From contig JAPYMA010002941.1 in assembly GCA_035041965.1 (NCBI GenBank), positions 1 to 64,000 of the forward strand: a DNA stretch of 64,000 bases, given 5' to 3'. The notes beneath the pieces were generated by a model. The model made no database searches. It saw only the letters and a list, made by a program, of their open reading frames with translations, and had not been told where the DNA came from. The translations under genes and the position numbers were made by a program. Positions 38,862 through 52,900 of the stretch are shown one piece after another (the stretch's first letter is position 1; each line of letters opens with the position of its first letter). This DNA comes from Anisakis pegreffii. Taxonomy: Eukaryota > Nematoda > Chromadorea > Rhabditida > Anisakidae.

Positions 38862-40278
38862 GAACGGATATCATACAAGCAAATAGATCAATCACAGCAG
38901 TAGACAGTTGTAGATCGATGAATAGCTGAGGATGTGAATATCAGTATTGATAGAATCGGTGAGCTGAATTGCTCCAAAATTATGATAATAGCGTTGGAAT
39001 ACTATCCGACAACTGGAGCACAAAGCCACGTCAAAAATTGGAAACGGAAGAGTCTCCCGTAGAAATTCAATCAATTCATCAATCAAACAAGTTCACACGT
39101 TGAAAGATGAGAATATATTTTTTTGAGGAATTGGCTGAAAATATATTTTCTTCAAGAGACAGATAAAATTTATTGATGCGACGACCAACACAACGACTTA
39201 GGCGCAGAACAACGAACAACGATAAATTTGTATTCGTTTCGTGTATTGTGTATCCGGAACGTTTATCACGGCAAGCAACAATTTCGAGTGTTCACACACT
39301 ATTGTATTGTACAATACAAGTATTGTACAGTCTCGATGAGTCATTCATGCAAATTGAACGCTTTCATTGCTTTTTTCATCATTTTCATCCGTTCCAAAAA
39401 TGCTGATTGACTGTATCATCAAAAAACACATCCACATCATAAAAATGCATAACATATCATCTGTGCATGTTCCAAGAACAGTTCATTTCAAAGTGACAAT
39501 AGCAAAACGCGACCGACTTCTCTGGAATAATTAATAATTACGTTGCTTCGCTGTCAGATGATACTTAACATAAGTGTAATTGAAACTCGAAACGATGTCA
39601 GATGTATCTAACGTAGCTTTTCTGCGGCCAACAAAATTTTCAAAACGTTCAAACAATCTCGAATGTCACCTCAAAATGTTTCCCCTCATTAATGCAATCA
39701 CCTATGGAATAAGATGAACTGATAGTTGCTTAGGTATCTGCAGGATCAGCGATCAGTAATATTGATAAAGTCACAGTAAGAACACTGATATAACTGATAA
39801 AAGCAGTGATGATGATAGTGAGGACATTTCTAACGGTGCTAACATCATAACGAAGTCACCAAATGAACAAGGAACGATAAGAAAAGCAAACAAATAATAT
39901 CAGCGATCTAACAAAAAATATCACCAAATCCTAATGTCATTCATAAGTAATCAACCATTCACTCCAATCAACTGTTTCCCACAATCATTTTTTTTGAAGT
40001 ACTGATCCTCGATGCACTTTCAGCACTTTAAGTACAATTCGCTGCTTTGCACTCCTCCTCCCTCATCATGCACTTATACATCCCGTTCTAGCTCCATTTC
40101 CCTTTTACGGTCCTTATCTTGTCATTCTGCATAAACTTTTCCTTGAGTAAACCGTTTTATTGAATAACTGAATAACTTCAATCACCATTGATAATTCAAA
40201 CAGCTCATTCCTTTTCTGTGCACGATGATTATCTCTAGCATTCAGATCTATCTGCCTCTGAACACCGTAATCCGGCAA
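38862..40278 (-). CDS. Possible additional upstream exons of the zinc-finger gene
   Basis: 40186-40278 (after GAGTTTCAG, before ATG|GTGATT) gives LPDYGVQRQIDLNARDN followed by HRAQKRNELFELSM, convincingly protein-like, phase 0 at both ends. 38862-38925 (after CATCCTCAG, before GTAGTG) gives 21 codons plus one base, the phase needed to enter exon 38599-38738, but its peptide is rather hydrophobic for this protein. Phase and strand support them. There is no homology evidence. Confidence 0.35.
39302..39319. repeat. 18-bp perfect palindrome
   Basis: TTGTATTGTACAATACAA equals its own reverse complement, and a related half-copy (TATTGTACAG) follows at once. It could be a binding site or chance in AT-rich DNA. 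Confidence 0.5.
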
Positions 40279-41127
40279 CTGAAACTCATTGTAAAATGAC
40301 AGATTCATTATGATTTCAATTTTAAATTATTATTTGAAATCAATACTTCCAGTTTACCCAGGATTTCTTTCCTTCCACATAACCACTCGTGTAAACTGCA
40401 GTTATAAACTTGACCGACCGACTTGATCGTAACCAACCCCTCGTACTCTGAACTTCCACTTAGAACGCCCTACTCCTGTCGCATCATCTCATCATCTCAT
40501 TAGCCATTCAGACAGTTAGTCTTAACTTGATGCTTTCAGACATTCAACTGAACTTGCAAATAAACTGAATTCGATTGAGTTTCATTACGTTACACTGCAA
40601 TCCATTGAAATTGTATCCATCTCATTTTCATACGATGTTCCAAATGAAAGCAATGACAATATAACAACAATGTCATTAATATCGCTGACATATAAAATCA
40701 TCAACATGCTTGAGACCTAACTCAAGAATGCTAAAGTAATCAATCACGAGACTGGCTTGGTTCTTTTCTCTTTCGAACGGGATTAATCATTCGAGATTAG
40801 ATTTTAAAAAACAATTCAAGATTAACTGCAAAATATTTCTGATAAGCGAGCAGGCGATCAAGCAAGTGAGCAGCAGAAAACTTCACTGAATTTTGGCCTC
40901 TAATGGAGAATGTAATAAAAACAAATCGAACGAGAAGAAGTGAAATGAATGAACACAAGAAGAATTGATTTCAAAATTCTAACATAGCAGTGAATTTATC
41001 ATTTCGAGTTACACAAACGGAAAATTCAATTGAAGTGAACTAGAAGAAAGATGAAGACGAAAAAACGTTCGATGTTTGATGTTTGTTTCGTTCTCTATTG
41101 AACTGTGCGAGACGAGCAGCGCTTGAA

Positions 41128-41396
41128 CTGCTGCTGCAGCAACAACAGCAACCACAGCATTGTCACCACCTCAAAAACAGTGTAAACTATGAGACTAGAG
41201 ACACCAAAAGAGCTGAATTACTGATACAATCTCAGAGTATATTACATTAAAGTATGCGACGACGACGACGACGTCTGCCTGTTCCAAGCAAACGTTTGCA
41301 TGCATCGAAAAGCATGAGCATGACGGCGACGAGAGCAAGTATGAGTGAGCATCATGCATGTACGATGTTGTTGTAGAGGCAGCAGCAGCAGGCATT
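41128..41396. repeat. CAG/GAC trinucleotide cluster
   Basis: Short imperfect runs: CTGCTGCTGCAGCAACAACAG near 41129, (GAC)6 near 41258-41275, and GGCAGCAGCAGCAGG near 41378-41392. No exon was supported around them. Confidence 0.7.
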
Positions 41397-42149
41397 TTTT
41401 GTCAATAATGATTGCGAAATCATCAAATCAAATAACGAAACAATGATCAACACAACATTTGAATGCAATCGCTCAAATGATCTGACAACCAGCAGACAGA
41501 CACGCTTCAAGCATCAGCATTCATTCGACTCGCATCACAATTACTATTATGCTATTTCGAGGAGAGGGAAGCACAACTTTGTAGTTCCAAATTGAATCAG
41601 CTAAACTTCTCTGTAATCAAGTAACGTTTTACACACACCTAGTGAGTAGCGTAACTAGGTAGATGTTTCTTGACAAGTAGGTAAGAAAAATATTCGAAGG
41701 CATACACACAACGTGCGATTTGATCATTTGATTCGATTAGATCCAATTGTTAGAAGCTTCTTCAGATGCATGCACTTGACCTGCTCCATTAAACAATATG
41801 AATATTTTAGTCTTCAATGATGCTCACACTTGAATATCAATAAAATATTTCAACGTTCGATAGAAATTCCTTGATTATGCATTGTATTTGGTTCGTGAAT
41901 GTACACACACAGTTTGCTTATAACTCACTAGAGAAACAGACTTGAACAAGCAATGAATCATGAATTATGACGAATCCACCTCGAAGCTGCAAATTCTTTT
42001 AGAGCTGTATAAATATACGGTAAATGCGAAAACATTACTCATGACATCCAAACAGATAACTGCACTGAGGCAATAATTTATTACGCTCTTGGCTGATTTA
42101 ACAAGATTGTGAATTTTTTCCATTACTTCTGCAGAGATAGAAATTTTCG

Positions 42150-42930
42150 GTGGGGAATTTTATGAATTTATCACAGAACGATGGACTTGACGCAGACTCA
42201 ACTATTCATCCGGATACGTGTGAATATCTTGTCGTTCCACTGTTTGAGGTGATAGAAACTGAACCGTTTTTTTCAGTGAATAACAGCACAACATGGTTCC
42301 TCATCATTGTGCCTTTGTGTGTTGATTTTGGAAATATGAATTGCGTACGAGTATAAACGGAAAATCAATCGTACTTATGGTTGAGAAGGCAAATTTAGCA
42401 CTGAGAAATCAGAAAAAACACTTTCGCTCATTCATTCCGCAGTTTCTTTGTTCGTTCACATATGTTTTGCGATAGTTGCTTGTCACGAATTTCATTTGGA
42501 AAATTTTTTGTTTGATTTTGCCAAAAAGTTTTGTCCTGAGCTTTCTGCTTTCTGCATCAGAGATTCTATGAATGCAAATGCATTCGAGCGTATTAGAATA
42601 ATGCATTTTCAAGTGAATTTTGACGCAGATATAGTTGTTTGTTGCATTCTCATGAAACTTTTCTAGAGTTTTGTTGCAGACTCGAAATTGTTTGAGTTCT
42701 CCAGTAGCGGAGTCTGGTGTTAAGCGATTTCCTGTGTGGTGGTATTAAGGGATTCTCGCGATAAGACTCGACGAGTACCAAACAACGTCATTACTCAGCA
42801 TTGCGTCATCGCTAATGCTGTCTCGGCTTCCCTAGTTGATGTCATACCTTATACGTTTGCACATTGCGATTATTCATTTAACTTTTCAATTTTTCTTCAT
42901 TTTCTAGCCGACCAAACGACAATTGAATAA
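42150..42930 (+). CDS. Cluster of three short plus-strand ORFs, unrecognised
   Basis: Three consecutive frames: 42150-42356 (MNLSQNDGLDADSTIHPDTC, with LFE|GTGATAG as a possible donor), 42448-42666 (FCPELSAFCIRDSMNANAF) and 42736-42930 (VVLRDSRDKTRRVPNNVITQ), the last ending at TAA inside an AATAAA-like run. Together they could be exons of one small gene. Start, splice pattern and function are unknown, and the opposite strand also has a frame at 42409-42612. Confidence 0.3.
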
Positions 42931-43157
42931 AAATATACAAAGAGCTGAACGAACGAACGAACGTAAAAACTCAAAAAAAAATCATCATATTCTTCAAGCG
43001 TTTTGAGTGTCGCCATTTTTTTTTCAGTGCCTTAAATTGCACTCTCTTTCGTTTCATTTCCTTTCTCATTTGCTCTCAGATTTTTCTTCTCATTTCGAAA
43101 TTCTTATTCTGTATCGATTCTCGCTAACGTCTCGTTACAGCCATTCTTTTTTCACAG

Positions 43158-43972
43158 CAACAATTTCATTTGTTCCGAATTCACCTTTTCATGGCATAAA
43201 ATTCGATGAAAATTCCAGCCAGCATCCTGTGAGAACGACGGAACGAATCATGCGTGAAATGAATGCAAACGAAACCAGAGAATTGCGGCAATGACCGCCG
43301 AAAGAAAATGAATTTCTGAGGAAGTTCAATCGTCGTTTGCGAAACTCAAACAAGGCGATCATATGAAAGTGATGAAGACCGTTGAAGAAAAAAAAAAAAG
43401 AAGACGAAGCGATTAAAAAGAACCTTGAAATGACGACGAATTTAATGCAAAATCTACTTCGTTCAGCGCCATGTAAATTCATTTGACGAATTTGACAATA
43501 TTGAGAAGTTCGGAAAAATGGAAACATACGAAGATTTAATTATGGATAAAAAACAATCGTTTCAAAATGATTTCGATAAGGCCGTCGTTCCTAATAATCA
43601 AGCGAGAAAATAATTTTGCTCCAATAATTTTCGAAACATGGGGAGTTTTTCGTTTTGAAGCATTGTACAGCATTGTCTGATGAAGCGAACTGGAATTAAT
43701 AAGTAAATGTCGATGGCCGATTGAATTTTCAGGTGTTCAGAAATCAACTTATAAATGTCATCCAGAAGTTAGTTGAGTAGGCGAAATACGCAAAGATTCA
43801 GACAGACTAATTGAGAATAAAGCAAAGAGAGCAAGATTGAGATGAACTAGAAAAAAAGAATATGTAGAAGATAAAAGCAATAACAGAGTTTGAGCAAAAT
43901 GTAACCCAATCATTAATTGCTATTGAAACTCACTGTCAGATATTGAATTCTTCAGCAGCAGATAAATTTCAA
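43158..43972 (+). pseudogene. Protein-like stretch with internal stops, possible decayed gene
   Basis: Successive segments read as polar, partly coiled-coil-like protein. 43158-43293, after TTCACAG, includes FVPNSPFHGIKFDENSS and RTTERIMREMNANETREL before a TGA. 43467-43613, after GTTCAG, includes FDEFDNIEKFGKMETYEDL and ends in TAA. 43733-43972, after TTTTCAG, has VFRNQLINVIQKLVE then four in-frame stops before ITEFEQNVTQSLIAIETHC and a GTAAGA donor. Stops inside otherwise coherent frames suggest decay. Purine-rich DNA can also mimic this. Family unknown. Confidence 0.3.
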
Positions 43973-43999
43973 GTAAGAATTAATTCCGTTGCATTCCAC

Positions 44000-46900
44000 T
44001 TGGCGAACGGATTCTTTTAACAAACCAAAAAATACCGATGAAATGAACAATATGTCGTATTACTGTGGGGAAATTTATCAATGCTTCTAGCAAATCTCAT
44101 TTTATGCGGACTAAAGAAAAAGATGTGACGAATAATTTGATTACTGTTTTTTACAAAAAATAATTCGACTAGATGATAAGAAACTACTATCAGAACATGA
44201 GAGCAGTATAAGTTTTGGGCATATCAAACGCCAATGGATCGCACCGAATCAACAATTCTTTTTTTCAGTCTTAATTATGATTTAGTCCAGTGATCCGACA
44301 ATTTTTACGAATATTCAACGTGTACTGTTGTTGTTGGTATTATCCAACAGCTCAATGTCACATCACATAATGAATGACAAAACAAAATGTGGGTAAAAAA
44401 CTTCTTATTGAGAATCGTATCTCATTATTTCTTAAGTGTCGACTGATGACTGCTTGCTTGCTTCGTTCTGAGAGATTAACATTCCACAGCAAATAAGCGA
44501 TAAAATGAATGAATTCCACAATCAGTTTAAGCGTTTTCAACGCTTTCATATTATTACACTCTACCGACTGAACTTCAATTGAATGTGGCAAGAACATTGC
44601 ACTTTTCTCTTTATTTTTTTCTGGTTTATTTGATAAGTCGTCGACGACACTGATGACGAGCAGACTCGCCGAATGATTCCAAAAAAATGGTCGGAGTCGG
44701 ATGAAATTCGAAGGAATTCCTAAGAAATTTTTTGTGGAACGATCAGTTAATGCGAGTAGAGTAAAGACGTGAAATTCTTGATTATATGACATTTTGAGAA
44801 AATGTCTTTGCTGCATCTCATCACTTCACCTCACTTCGATTCGATTCTCTCCAGAGAAGTCTAAGCATTTCAGAAAATTTTACCAGCAGCAGAAAAACAA
44901 TCAGAACGATTCAGCCGGTCCATTTTTACGCTACGTCTACAAACGACCAAAATAATTGCGTTCATAAACTCATCAAAAAGGCTAATGAGATCAAAATTTT
45001 GAAACTAACTGATTCAATGAATCGCGTGAATGCAACTGATACGATCACTTCTATTAATCTACGAAATTTCCACGAAACTCTATCAATTTTTCGAGAGATC
45101 TCACTCACTCTAATAATATTAAGCGGCCCATTGACTGTCTCACTGATAGAGCACATTTATCTTTATCGCTGAGCAATAAGCGACTGAAGATATTCGAAAG
45201 AAACGAAAAAGTTCCTTTCAAAAGGTTCAGATATATTTCTCTAAATCTTCAAATAAACGCCTTAACTGTTGTAATTCAGCTGAAAATTTTCGAAATAATC
45301 CACAGAATATCAGCTTGACGTGATATTCGGGAAGTTATTCGCCTGAACGAGTTTACCTTGCCCACACAACCCATATCACCACCACCATACAAAACATACG
45401 AACAACAACAACAGCAGCAGCAACCACACTCTGATGATTCGTAGCAATGTCACGCGCATCCACTCAACCCAATGCATGTCAACCCGTCTGCATCTCTAGC
45501 CAATCAACTATTCACTTCTCTCCATCTCTATCGCCTCCCACAAGCGAACTTCTCATTACCGTAATCCGAACATTCTCCAAACTCGAAAAAAAAATCTTCA
45601 AAATCAATCACCAAAAAAACAGCCAATAAAGGATGACTCAGAAATTGAATGCTGCTTTATGAAAGCGTTCTGCGACGGAGAAAAAATGTAAATGATAAAA
45701 CGAAATGAAATAAAAATGAGAAAACCAAAAAACTGCACGAACCATAAAAATACGAAGATAATAAATAATAATTTTCTGAAAAAAAACGAAACGGCAGTGG
45801 CAATAAATAAAAATAATTATAGCAATAATATTCACAATAATCATTTGATAGGTAATTACAATGATAAATAGAATGTTCAAACGAATGACATCGATCAATA
45901 CGAATGATCGAAATAAACATAACATTAATAACACATACACAAAACGATACAATCTACAGTATGCCACATACCGAACTCGTAGCACTTCACCTGTTTAGAC
46001 AACTAAACGCTGAGCGCTCAGAAAAATGGCTCGTGAAAACTTTTCACAAGAATGGCGAATGGTCTGAAGTGAAATAAAACCGCAAAACAACGATGAATTA
46101 AAGCATTTCAATCATACAACATATTATTGTGTGAGATGCGCTTATTCTAAGCGAATTGTTCAAATTATCAAATTTATCAATAATTTTCAGATTTCAAATT
46201 CTTCACTCAAATGATCTCACCTACTAGGCAGTTTCATATTTGTTCAAAATCGTTTTCGTTTACACATAGGCAATGACAGTCGAACTGTGCGGCGGCGAAT
46301 TTCATGGATCAGCCATTGGATTGTTCAGTGATTTCACAGTTTCGATAGATTCGGCAATAAATTTCTTCATACAATTATCAAAAATTCATTTCAGAGCACA
46401 ACTTCTGTGGTTACAAATGAATCGAAAACACCCTTTCAAATAATCGACGTAAACACATTGCGCACAAATTGATCAGCTGTTACGCTTGAAAAATGCACTT
46501 GATGTACACAGCTAGCAAACTTTTGAAATTATCTTCTCTATTATCATCGATGTTATTTTTATTATTTACTGTTACAATTCAGCATTAATATTGTTATTAC
46601 TTTTGTTATTATTATTGTTATTATTACAATTACTGTTAAATCATTATTACTGCTAATCTAATTGCTGTTATTACCATCATTACTGCTGCCATTATTACCA
46701 GTACACTAGCACGGAATCAATACACAATTGAGTCAGTAATTTTGCATCCAGTCGGCTCGGTGCACCTCAACCAAACCACAAAACAACGCAAACAAACAAC
46801 ATTCAGCAAACACACTATAAACTCCGATCTCAAATCAAGTGTACTTATCATAGGTTTTGTGTATGCTGACGAAAAATGAATATATATTTCGAATTATCGA

Positions 46901-49900
46901 ACAAATACCTCTCGAATGGGCAACCAACGTGAGAGCGGAAAGAATTATGCGGCGACAATTGTCATACTTATAAAGTGCTCTCAACTAATGCGGTGGCAAT
47001 AAATACGAATGGGGAGACGATAGACGATAATGTGGAATAAATTCAGGTAGTTCAATTTATGGAATTGTTCGATGATGACATAACCACCGGGCACGGAATG
47101 TAGATTAGCGATGCAGTGAGTAAAGAAAGAAAGAAATTTCGAGAGTCTTGAGTTCGAAATTCATATCATCTTTAAAAATGAATGAGGTGGTTGCAGCTGA
47201 GAGCTGAGAGCTGACGAGAAATGGAGAATAGCGATGGCGAAGACGAATGAATTGAGACAGACGACGGTGGCGGTGTGTTGCCAGAAGAGCACAAGAACAG
47301 AAGAGGTGGTAAAGATAGAGCGATGGATGAAAATGGCAGCGAAAAAAGATGATGATGAGACGAAATTGTCGTTAACAACAAAAAAAAAACGAAAGCAGAA
47401 CGATAAAACACTGAGGATAAATGATTTTTCTTGCCGATTTTGCACGGAGAAAAGAACAGAATACATTGGCAAAATTTTTTTTCTGTTCTCGATTTGCGTT
47501 GCTATGGAATAATGGAGAAAAATGAATGCAAAAAACGGCGGCTTGAAAACAAAACCATTAGACGAGTGAAACGAACGAAAAAGATTATTGCACGAACAAT
47601 TGATTTGGAAATAACGGAAAAAAACGAACAAATCAATGAAAAGAGCAAAATTTTTCACTTCACCAGCAAAAACGCCAGAAATTGAGAGCGTTTCCGTTTT
47701 CGATAATCTTCCAATATGCTGTACTGCGGTGAATTCCACAATGCTGATTCACTCAAAATCCGAAATGAATGATGAACAAAAAAAACTTGGTGTGAAAATT
47801 CAAGCTGATAGAGAGTAATGGCACAGCATCTAAACAATATTCAGCCGGATTACAACTGGTGAAGTGAACGAACATGCCTTGTTGAATCTTTCATTGAATA
47901 TATCCGTTCATCTAATGTAGTTCGGATGAAGAATTCTATGAGTTGAATATTGCATTGTGTGAAAGTACGTTCGAAACTAGGATATCCTCATGTCTTCAAG
48001 CTGTTCTTTCATTACACACCAAAAAAAACAACCCAACAACAATGACAAATATTAAGTTGAACGCACGAACACTCAGAAGTGCGAAAGGACAACCAAAAGA
48101 CAAAGATAACGAAATCAATCATCAACATCACTGACAGTCAATCAAGCCTCGCATATTTTTCTTATCGTCACCAAAAAATTGATGTGCTGAGCTGATTTTT
48201 TGTTTTGGAATGGTACTCACAAATACTTTTGTTTTCGAACAAATCCATGCGATAGAACCGAGATTTTTGAGCGAAAAAACACATACGTAAACAAACGATC
48301 ACTCATTGTCAGATACTGTGACAAAACATTTCGATTCAAAGCACAAATGAAAGAAACAATCAAACCAACAAATAACAATTTTATTGCCCACAACATATTT
48401 TATGCGCAGACTATCATCACTTAATAATTCTGGCTTGGCGTTGTTCAGGCGTTCAGTGCCGACGTTTCACGGTTGCATTGCTTCGCAATTTCCAAGTGAA
48501 TTGTAGCTGATATATCAAGTATATGAAAAGTTTTTTGAGTACGTAGGTGTTTAGGTGAAGGTGTTTTTTCGACCTTACCACTTGCTTTTTTTCCGGTTTC
48601 ATCTTGACGGATGTGAACAAAAATATATCACGGATAAAAACACACACACGCAAACAACATCACACTTGAACGGGCAAAAATATGAGCTCAATTGAACAAA
48701 ACGAAGCAACGAATGCAGAACTAAAGACAAACAATCAAAACAATGAAATAAATCAAAATGAGATTGAACGAAATCGAAGCGAATTGTATTGATAGGAATG
48801 AAACTGAAAAATTGAAATGAAATGAAACAAAGCGCAGAATAGTTGGAAGAAAATGAAAAAGAAGAAATTTTGCAATTACTTTTGCAGTTTTAAAGGATTG
48901 ATTTTTTTCTTGGTTACATTTTTCTTTTTGCTTCAAAAAGCAAGCAAATTGAACGAAAGCGAAACAACAATCGAAGAGAAGATGAGGACAGATTTAATGA
49001 AAAAGCTTTTTATGGATTTTGGAATATTAATGGTGAGCACTGATAGTAGTGTTCAACGCTCTAAATTGAGGCAATCAACCACCAACAATTACTGCAAATA
49101 ATCATATTCAATGCTGAATGAATAGCAGCAACAGCAACAGCAGCAGCAGACAGCCGCACTTCAAAGAGATCAACCGTCCGTCCATTTATTTTTCCCGAAA
49201 AAATTTTCATCCCAAACGAAAAGGAAAAAAGCTCAAAATCTCCATCAAATAAACAAAATTTCAGCAGATCGAATGTAAATTTCATCGGCACAATCACTCC
49301 TCTTTCAATCATCACCACTAAAATTGCTATCAGCCACACTTCAGTTATGAGTCAAACTCGAGTGCTTCACCTCCACAATGCTTCGGCTATACGTTACTTC
49401 TGATTTTTCATCTATTGAACTTTATTTGCGCAATATAATCACAAATGTAGCTGCTGTAAATACGCATATGAAAATCTATATATTCTTTTTTTTCAGTTCA
49501 TTTCACCATCAGTTGGCGTTTTCCACTTATTTGTTAGTTGGTTGGAATGTTTAGAAAATTGCTCGAAGAGCCGGAAAAAAAATGCATTTTTTGTATTATG
49601 TTACATTTTTTCATCGGAAAATTTTCTGCGATTCTCTCTTTGCGGTCTCTTTTCGCATCTCCTCGCGTCTTGTTTCGTCGTCAGGAAATGCGATGAAAGT
49701 TTTTTGCTGGGATTCGCCAAATGCTGACTATAAATCTTTTTTTCCGAATTTTCCGAAAATCACTGCTCAATTTGCGTTCAAATTTCTATGAATTGTTTCA
49801 TTCAGTCGCTCTTCACTCGTTTCGCATTCATATGCTTTGTTCACGACCAATAAGGATGATACGAAATGTGCATAACCTCTGAAAGATCGCTCGTAATATC

Positions 49901-52900
49901 CGCTGAAAATGAACCACTTCAGCGAGATAATATAATAAAAAATGATCGCAGTTTCCTTTCTGAGTCTTTAAACTGGTGGCTTGTTTGATAGTGCTGAGCT
50001 TGAGCGAACAGCAGGACGATCTAGCATGATCTTCGCCTAAGAAGGCTAGAGACCTGTGAAGTTTCTAAGAACCACTCATGTCAGCAGACAACTCAATTGT
50101 GAGAGTAAGACAACGTAAAATAAGATGTGAAATAACGAAAATTCATGAAATTATCACTGATCCAAGAAGATCCAAAAATGTGCATGAAACAAATCAAATC
50201 CAGACTGAAATCAACTGCTCAAAAATATTACTCAATTCGTTGAGGAATGAATAACTTAGCAATGAAATTGGCTTTGAATTGGTTTTCACGTTGGCAATGA
50301 AATCTATGAAAATAGAAAAAAGTTCGATAAAATTTCAACAAATACATTCACGAGACATTAAAAACTGATAAACTGAAGCAAAAAAACAAGCGAAACGGGC
50401 GTTTCAAAGTTTTTCTCACATAGCCAACCGCAATGCAAAATGAATTATCGAATGTCGTCACGCACAAAGCAAATAAGCATCAAATTCTATTTGCTTTCAA
50501 GTGAACAATCATCCGAATGCATGCTAAAATTCATTTGAGTTGATACGAACGAATCAAGAGTATCATCTCGATAGATACTGCTGCCATCAGCATCCTCCAA
50601 GCAATGACTGTTTTATATTTACGATGCCATCATCATAAAATTCATCCGTTCGTCGACGACGAGAATTGTGCATTGAAAATTTTCCTTTCGTTGTTTCATT
50701 ATTTGAACAAAAAAAAACTTTCATCCTTCCGAAATTTTATTCATTCAAAGCAGTTTGAATCATAGAACTTTTCCCAATATGTGAGAGAATTCTTTTTTTC
50801 TGTCAGAAAACTTTTGAATTCTCCATAAGAAATTCAATAGCTAGACATCATACTATGAAATTCTTTTCAGATTCAGATGCAAGACGCCAGATTTTTTGTG
50901 GTTGCTGTGAATTTTGGAGTGAAAAATGAAGCGAATGAACTTTATCTCCAATTCATTCAATTGAATTCTCATTGATTCCATTTGATTATTTGGGAAAATT
51001 TTGAAAAAAATTTCCGCAAACAACAAATTCCCTACAAAGATGCAGGAAGAAAGAAAATGTCTAGTCAGAATTTTTCAATTCGGACACGATCACGTAGTTT
51101 ATGCTGCTTTGAGTTTTCATAATGTATTCCATGAATTTTGATGATATCAAGATTTCAGCTCCATTCATCATTTTTAGATTTCTCCACAAATTTTCACGCA
51201 ACAACTCTCCAGACAATTGATGCGAACATACTTCAGTGACACGGAAGCAGCTTTGCGCAGAAGCACAGTTGCATTTTGTCACGAGATCATATCATATCAA
51301 GAGTGAGAACAATTATCGGCTATCAATAGTTCAATGGATCTATCAGTGGAAATGTCACGAACCTAGATTCGTGACCGTTCCATTGTTAGATTCTTAATTG
51401 AACAATTATCTCGTGAAAGCAGCGGTTAGATCGAATTAAATCGAATCGAATAGATGAAAATTCTGAGATGAAACAAAAAAACTGAAACAAATCAAATCAC
51501 CACAGATGCTAAGACAATGAAGAATTGGATTTTTGCGAGTTGCGAACGAATTTCTGAACAACAGAAAACGAAAAAACAAATGAATGCAAAAGAATTATTT
51601 AGCGAAGCACACGTACTCACAATTACGACAAAAACAGTCGCAAAATCAAAAATCAAAAGAATAAAAGTGAACGGTCGAAAATTAGTGTGAAAATCAAACG
51701 TCTTGTAATAAAAAATGAAAGTTGTTGATTGTTTGCATTTTTCATGCATTCGTCAAATTTATTGACTTTGCCTTCACTACCAAAATACAGTACTCTTTTT
51801 TTGGTGACGCACTGAGTGTAAGTGATTTTTATTCACTCTTCATCTGATGTTTCGCTTCGATCACTTCGTTATCTCATGATCAAAATGACTGATTTTCAGT
51901 TTATGATTTCCAATCAGTGATTTATCTCTACAGTGCCAATTGATCTGTGATCGATTGGAACTGGAATTGCAAATCTGTCGTCAAACGGAAACGATGAAGT
52001 CATAACACTGAAACCTGCGAGATATTCCCAAATGTCAACTGCAAATGAAGCAGGGGAAGAATTTCAATTGCAAGATTGCAGCTAATGTTTAGGGTAGAAA
52101 ACTAAAAAGTTGACATTTTGCAGTCAATATATGACAAATGAAACTGTTCAATGACAACGAGACATGCGTGAGAGCTAGCTAGCTTGACATGACTGAGCTG
52201 GACGAAAAGAAACGAAATTTAGATAGGCACGGAACGGATGAATGAAAACATGAGAGTGAAAAGTACATCCGATCTGTCTGCATGCCTACATATCATTTGC
52301 CTTTAGCTCTGAGAAGCCTTCAAGTTTTCAGCTGCTGAAAAAAAATTGATTCTTTAATGGATGATGGATGGGTGACGCATTTTTGATAGGTTGACGAGCA
52401 TTCATTTTATAGGCGCAGCGACCACTCTGAATTATTTAGTCAACATCACTTCTGGAGAGCACTTTTAAGGTTTTGAAATGATGTTGGTGAGACAGGACAC
52501 ATCTAGCAGAAGTGAAATGACTCAGAAGATCAGACGGCTAATCGAATCTGCAAAATGATTCTGCCAATGACATCAATAAGAAGTAGAAAAATGTTGAGAA
52601 AAAACACATTAAGCTTTGCGCAAAGTAAACCAACAAGAAAAGAATTGAAATGAAACGATACGATTCGCTTCCATGGAAAAGGCATCGGTCGAATGAGACT
52701 TATTGATGCAAGGATGTTGCAATAGCAGCTAGCAGCAGAAGTTACTTAGTACAATTTGCTCAAGTTGCACCAACTAAGAGAACTGGAAACGATTTGGGCA
52801 AGGAGCATGAACCGTAGGCAATGGGATCGAGATTTGAGCGGATAAAAAGCCAGATTTTAGACTTCCATCAGGGAGCTTGATTTAGTGCTAGTTGCTGCGG

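Noticed and set aside
44358..44816. 152-codon minus-strand ORF
   Set aside because: No recognisable motif, no phased neighbours, and residue mix close to local base composition.
47161..47739. 192-codon minus-strand ORF, the longest in the window
   Set aside because: Phe/Ser-rich antisense of a purine-rich plus strand. The plus strand has equally long Lys/Glu-rich frames in several phases, so length alone is not evidence.
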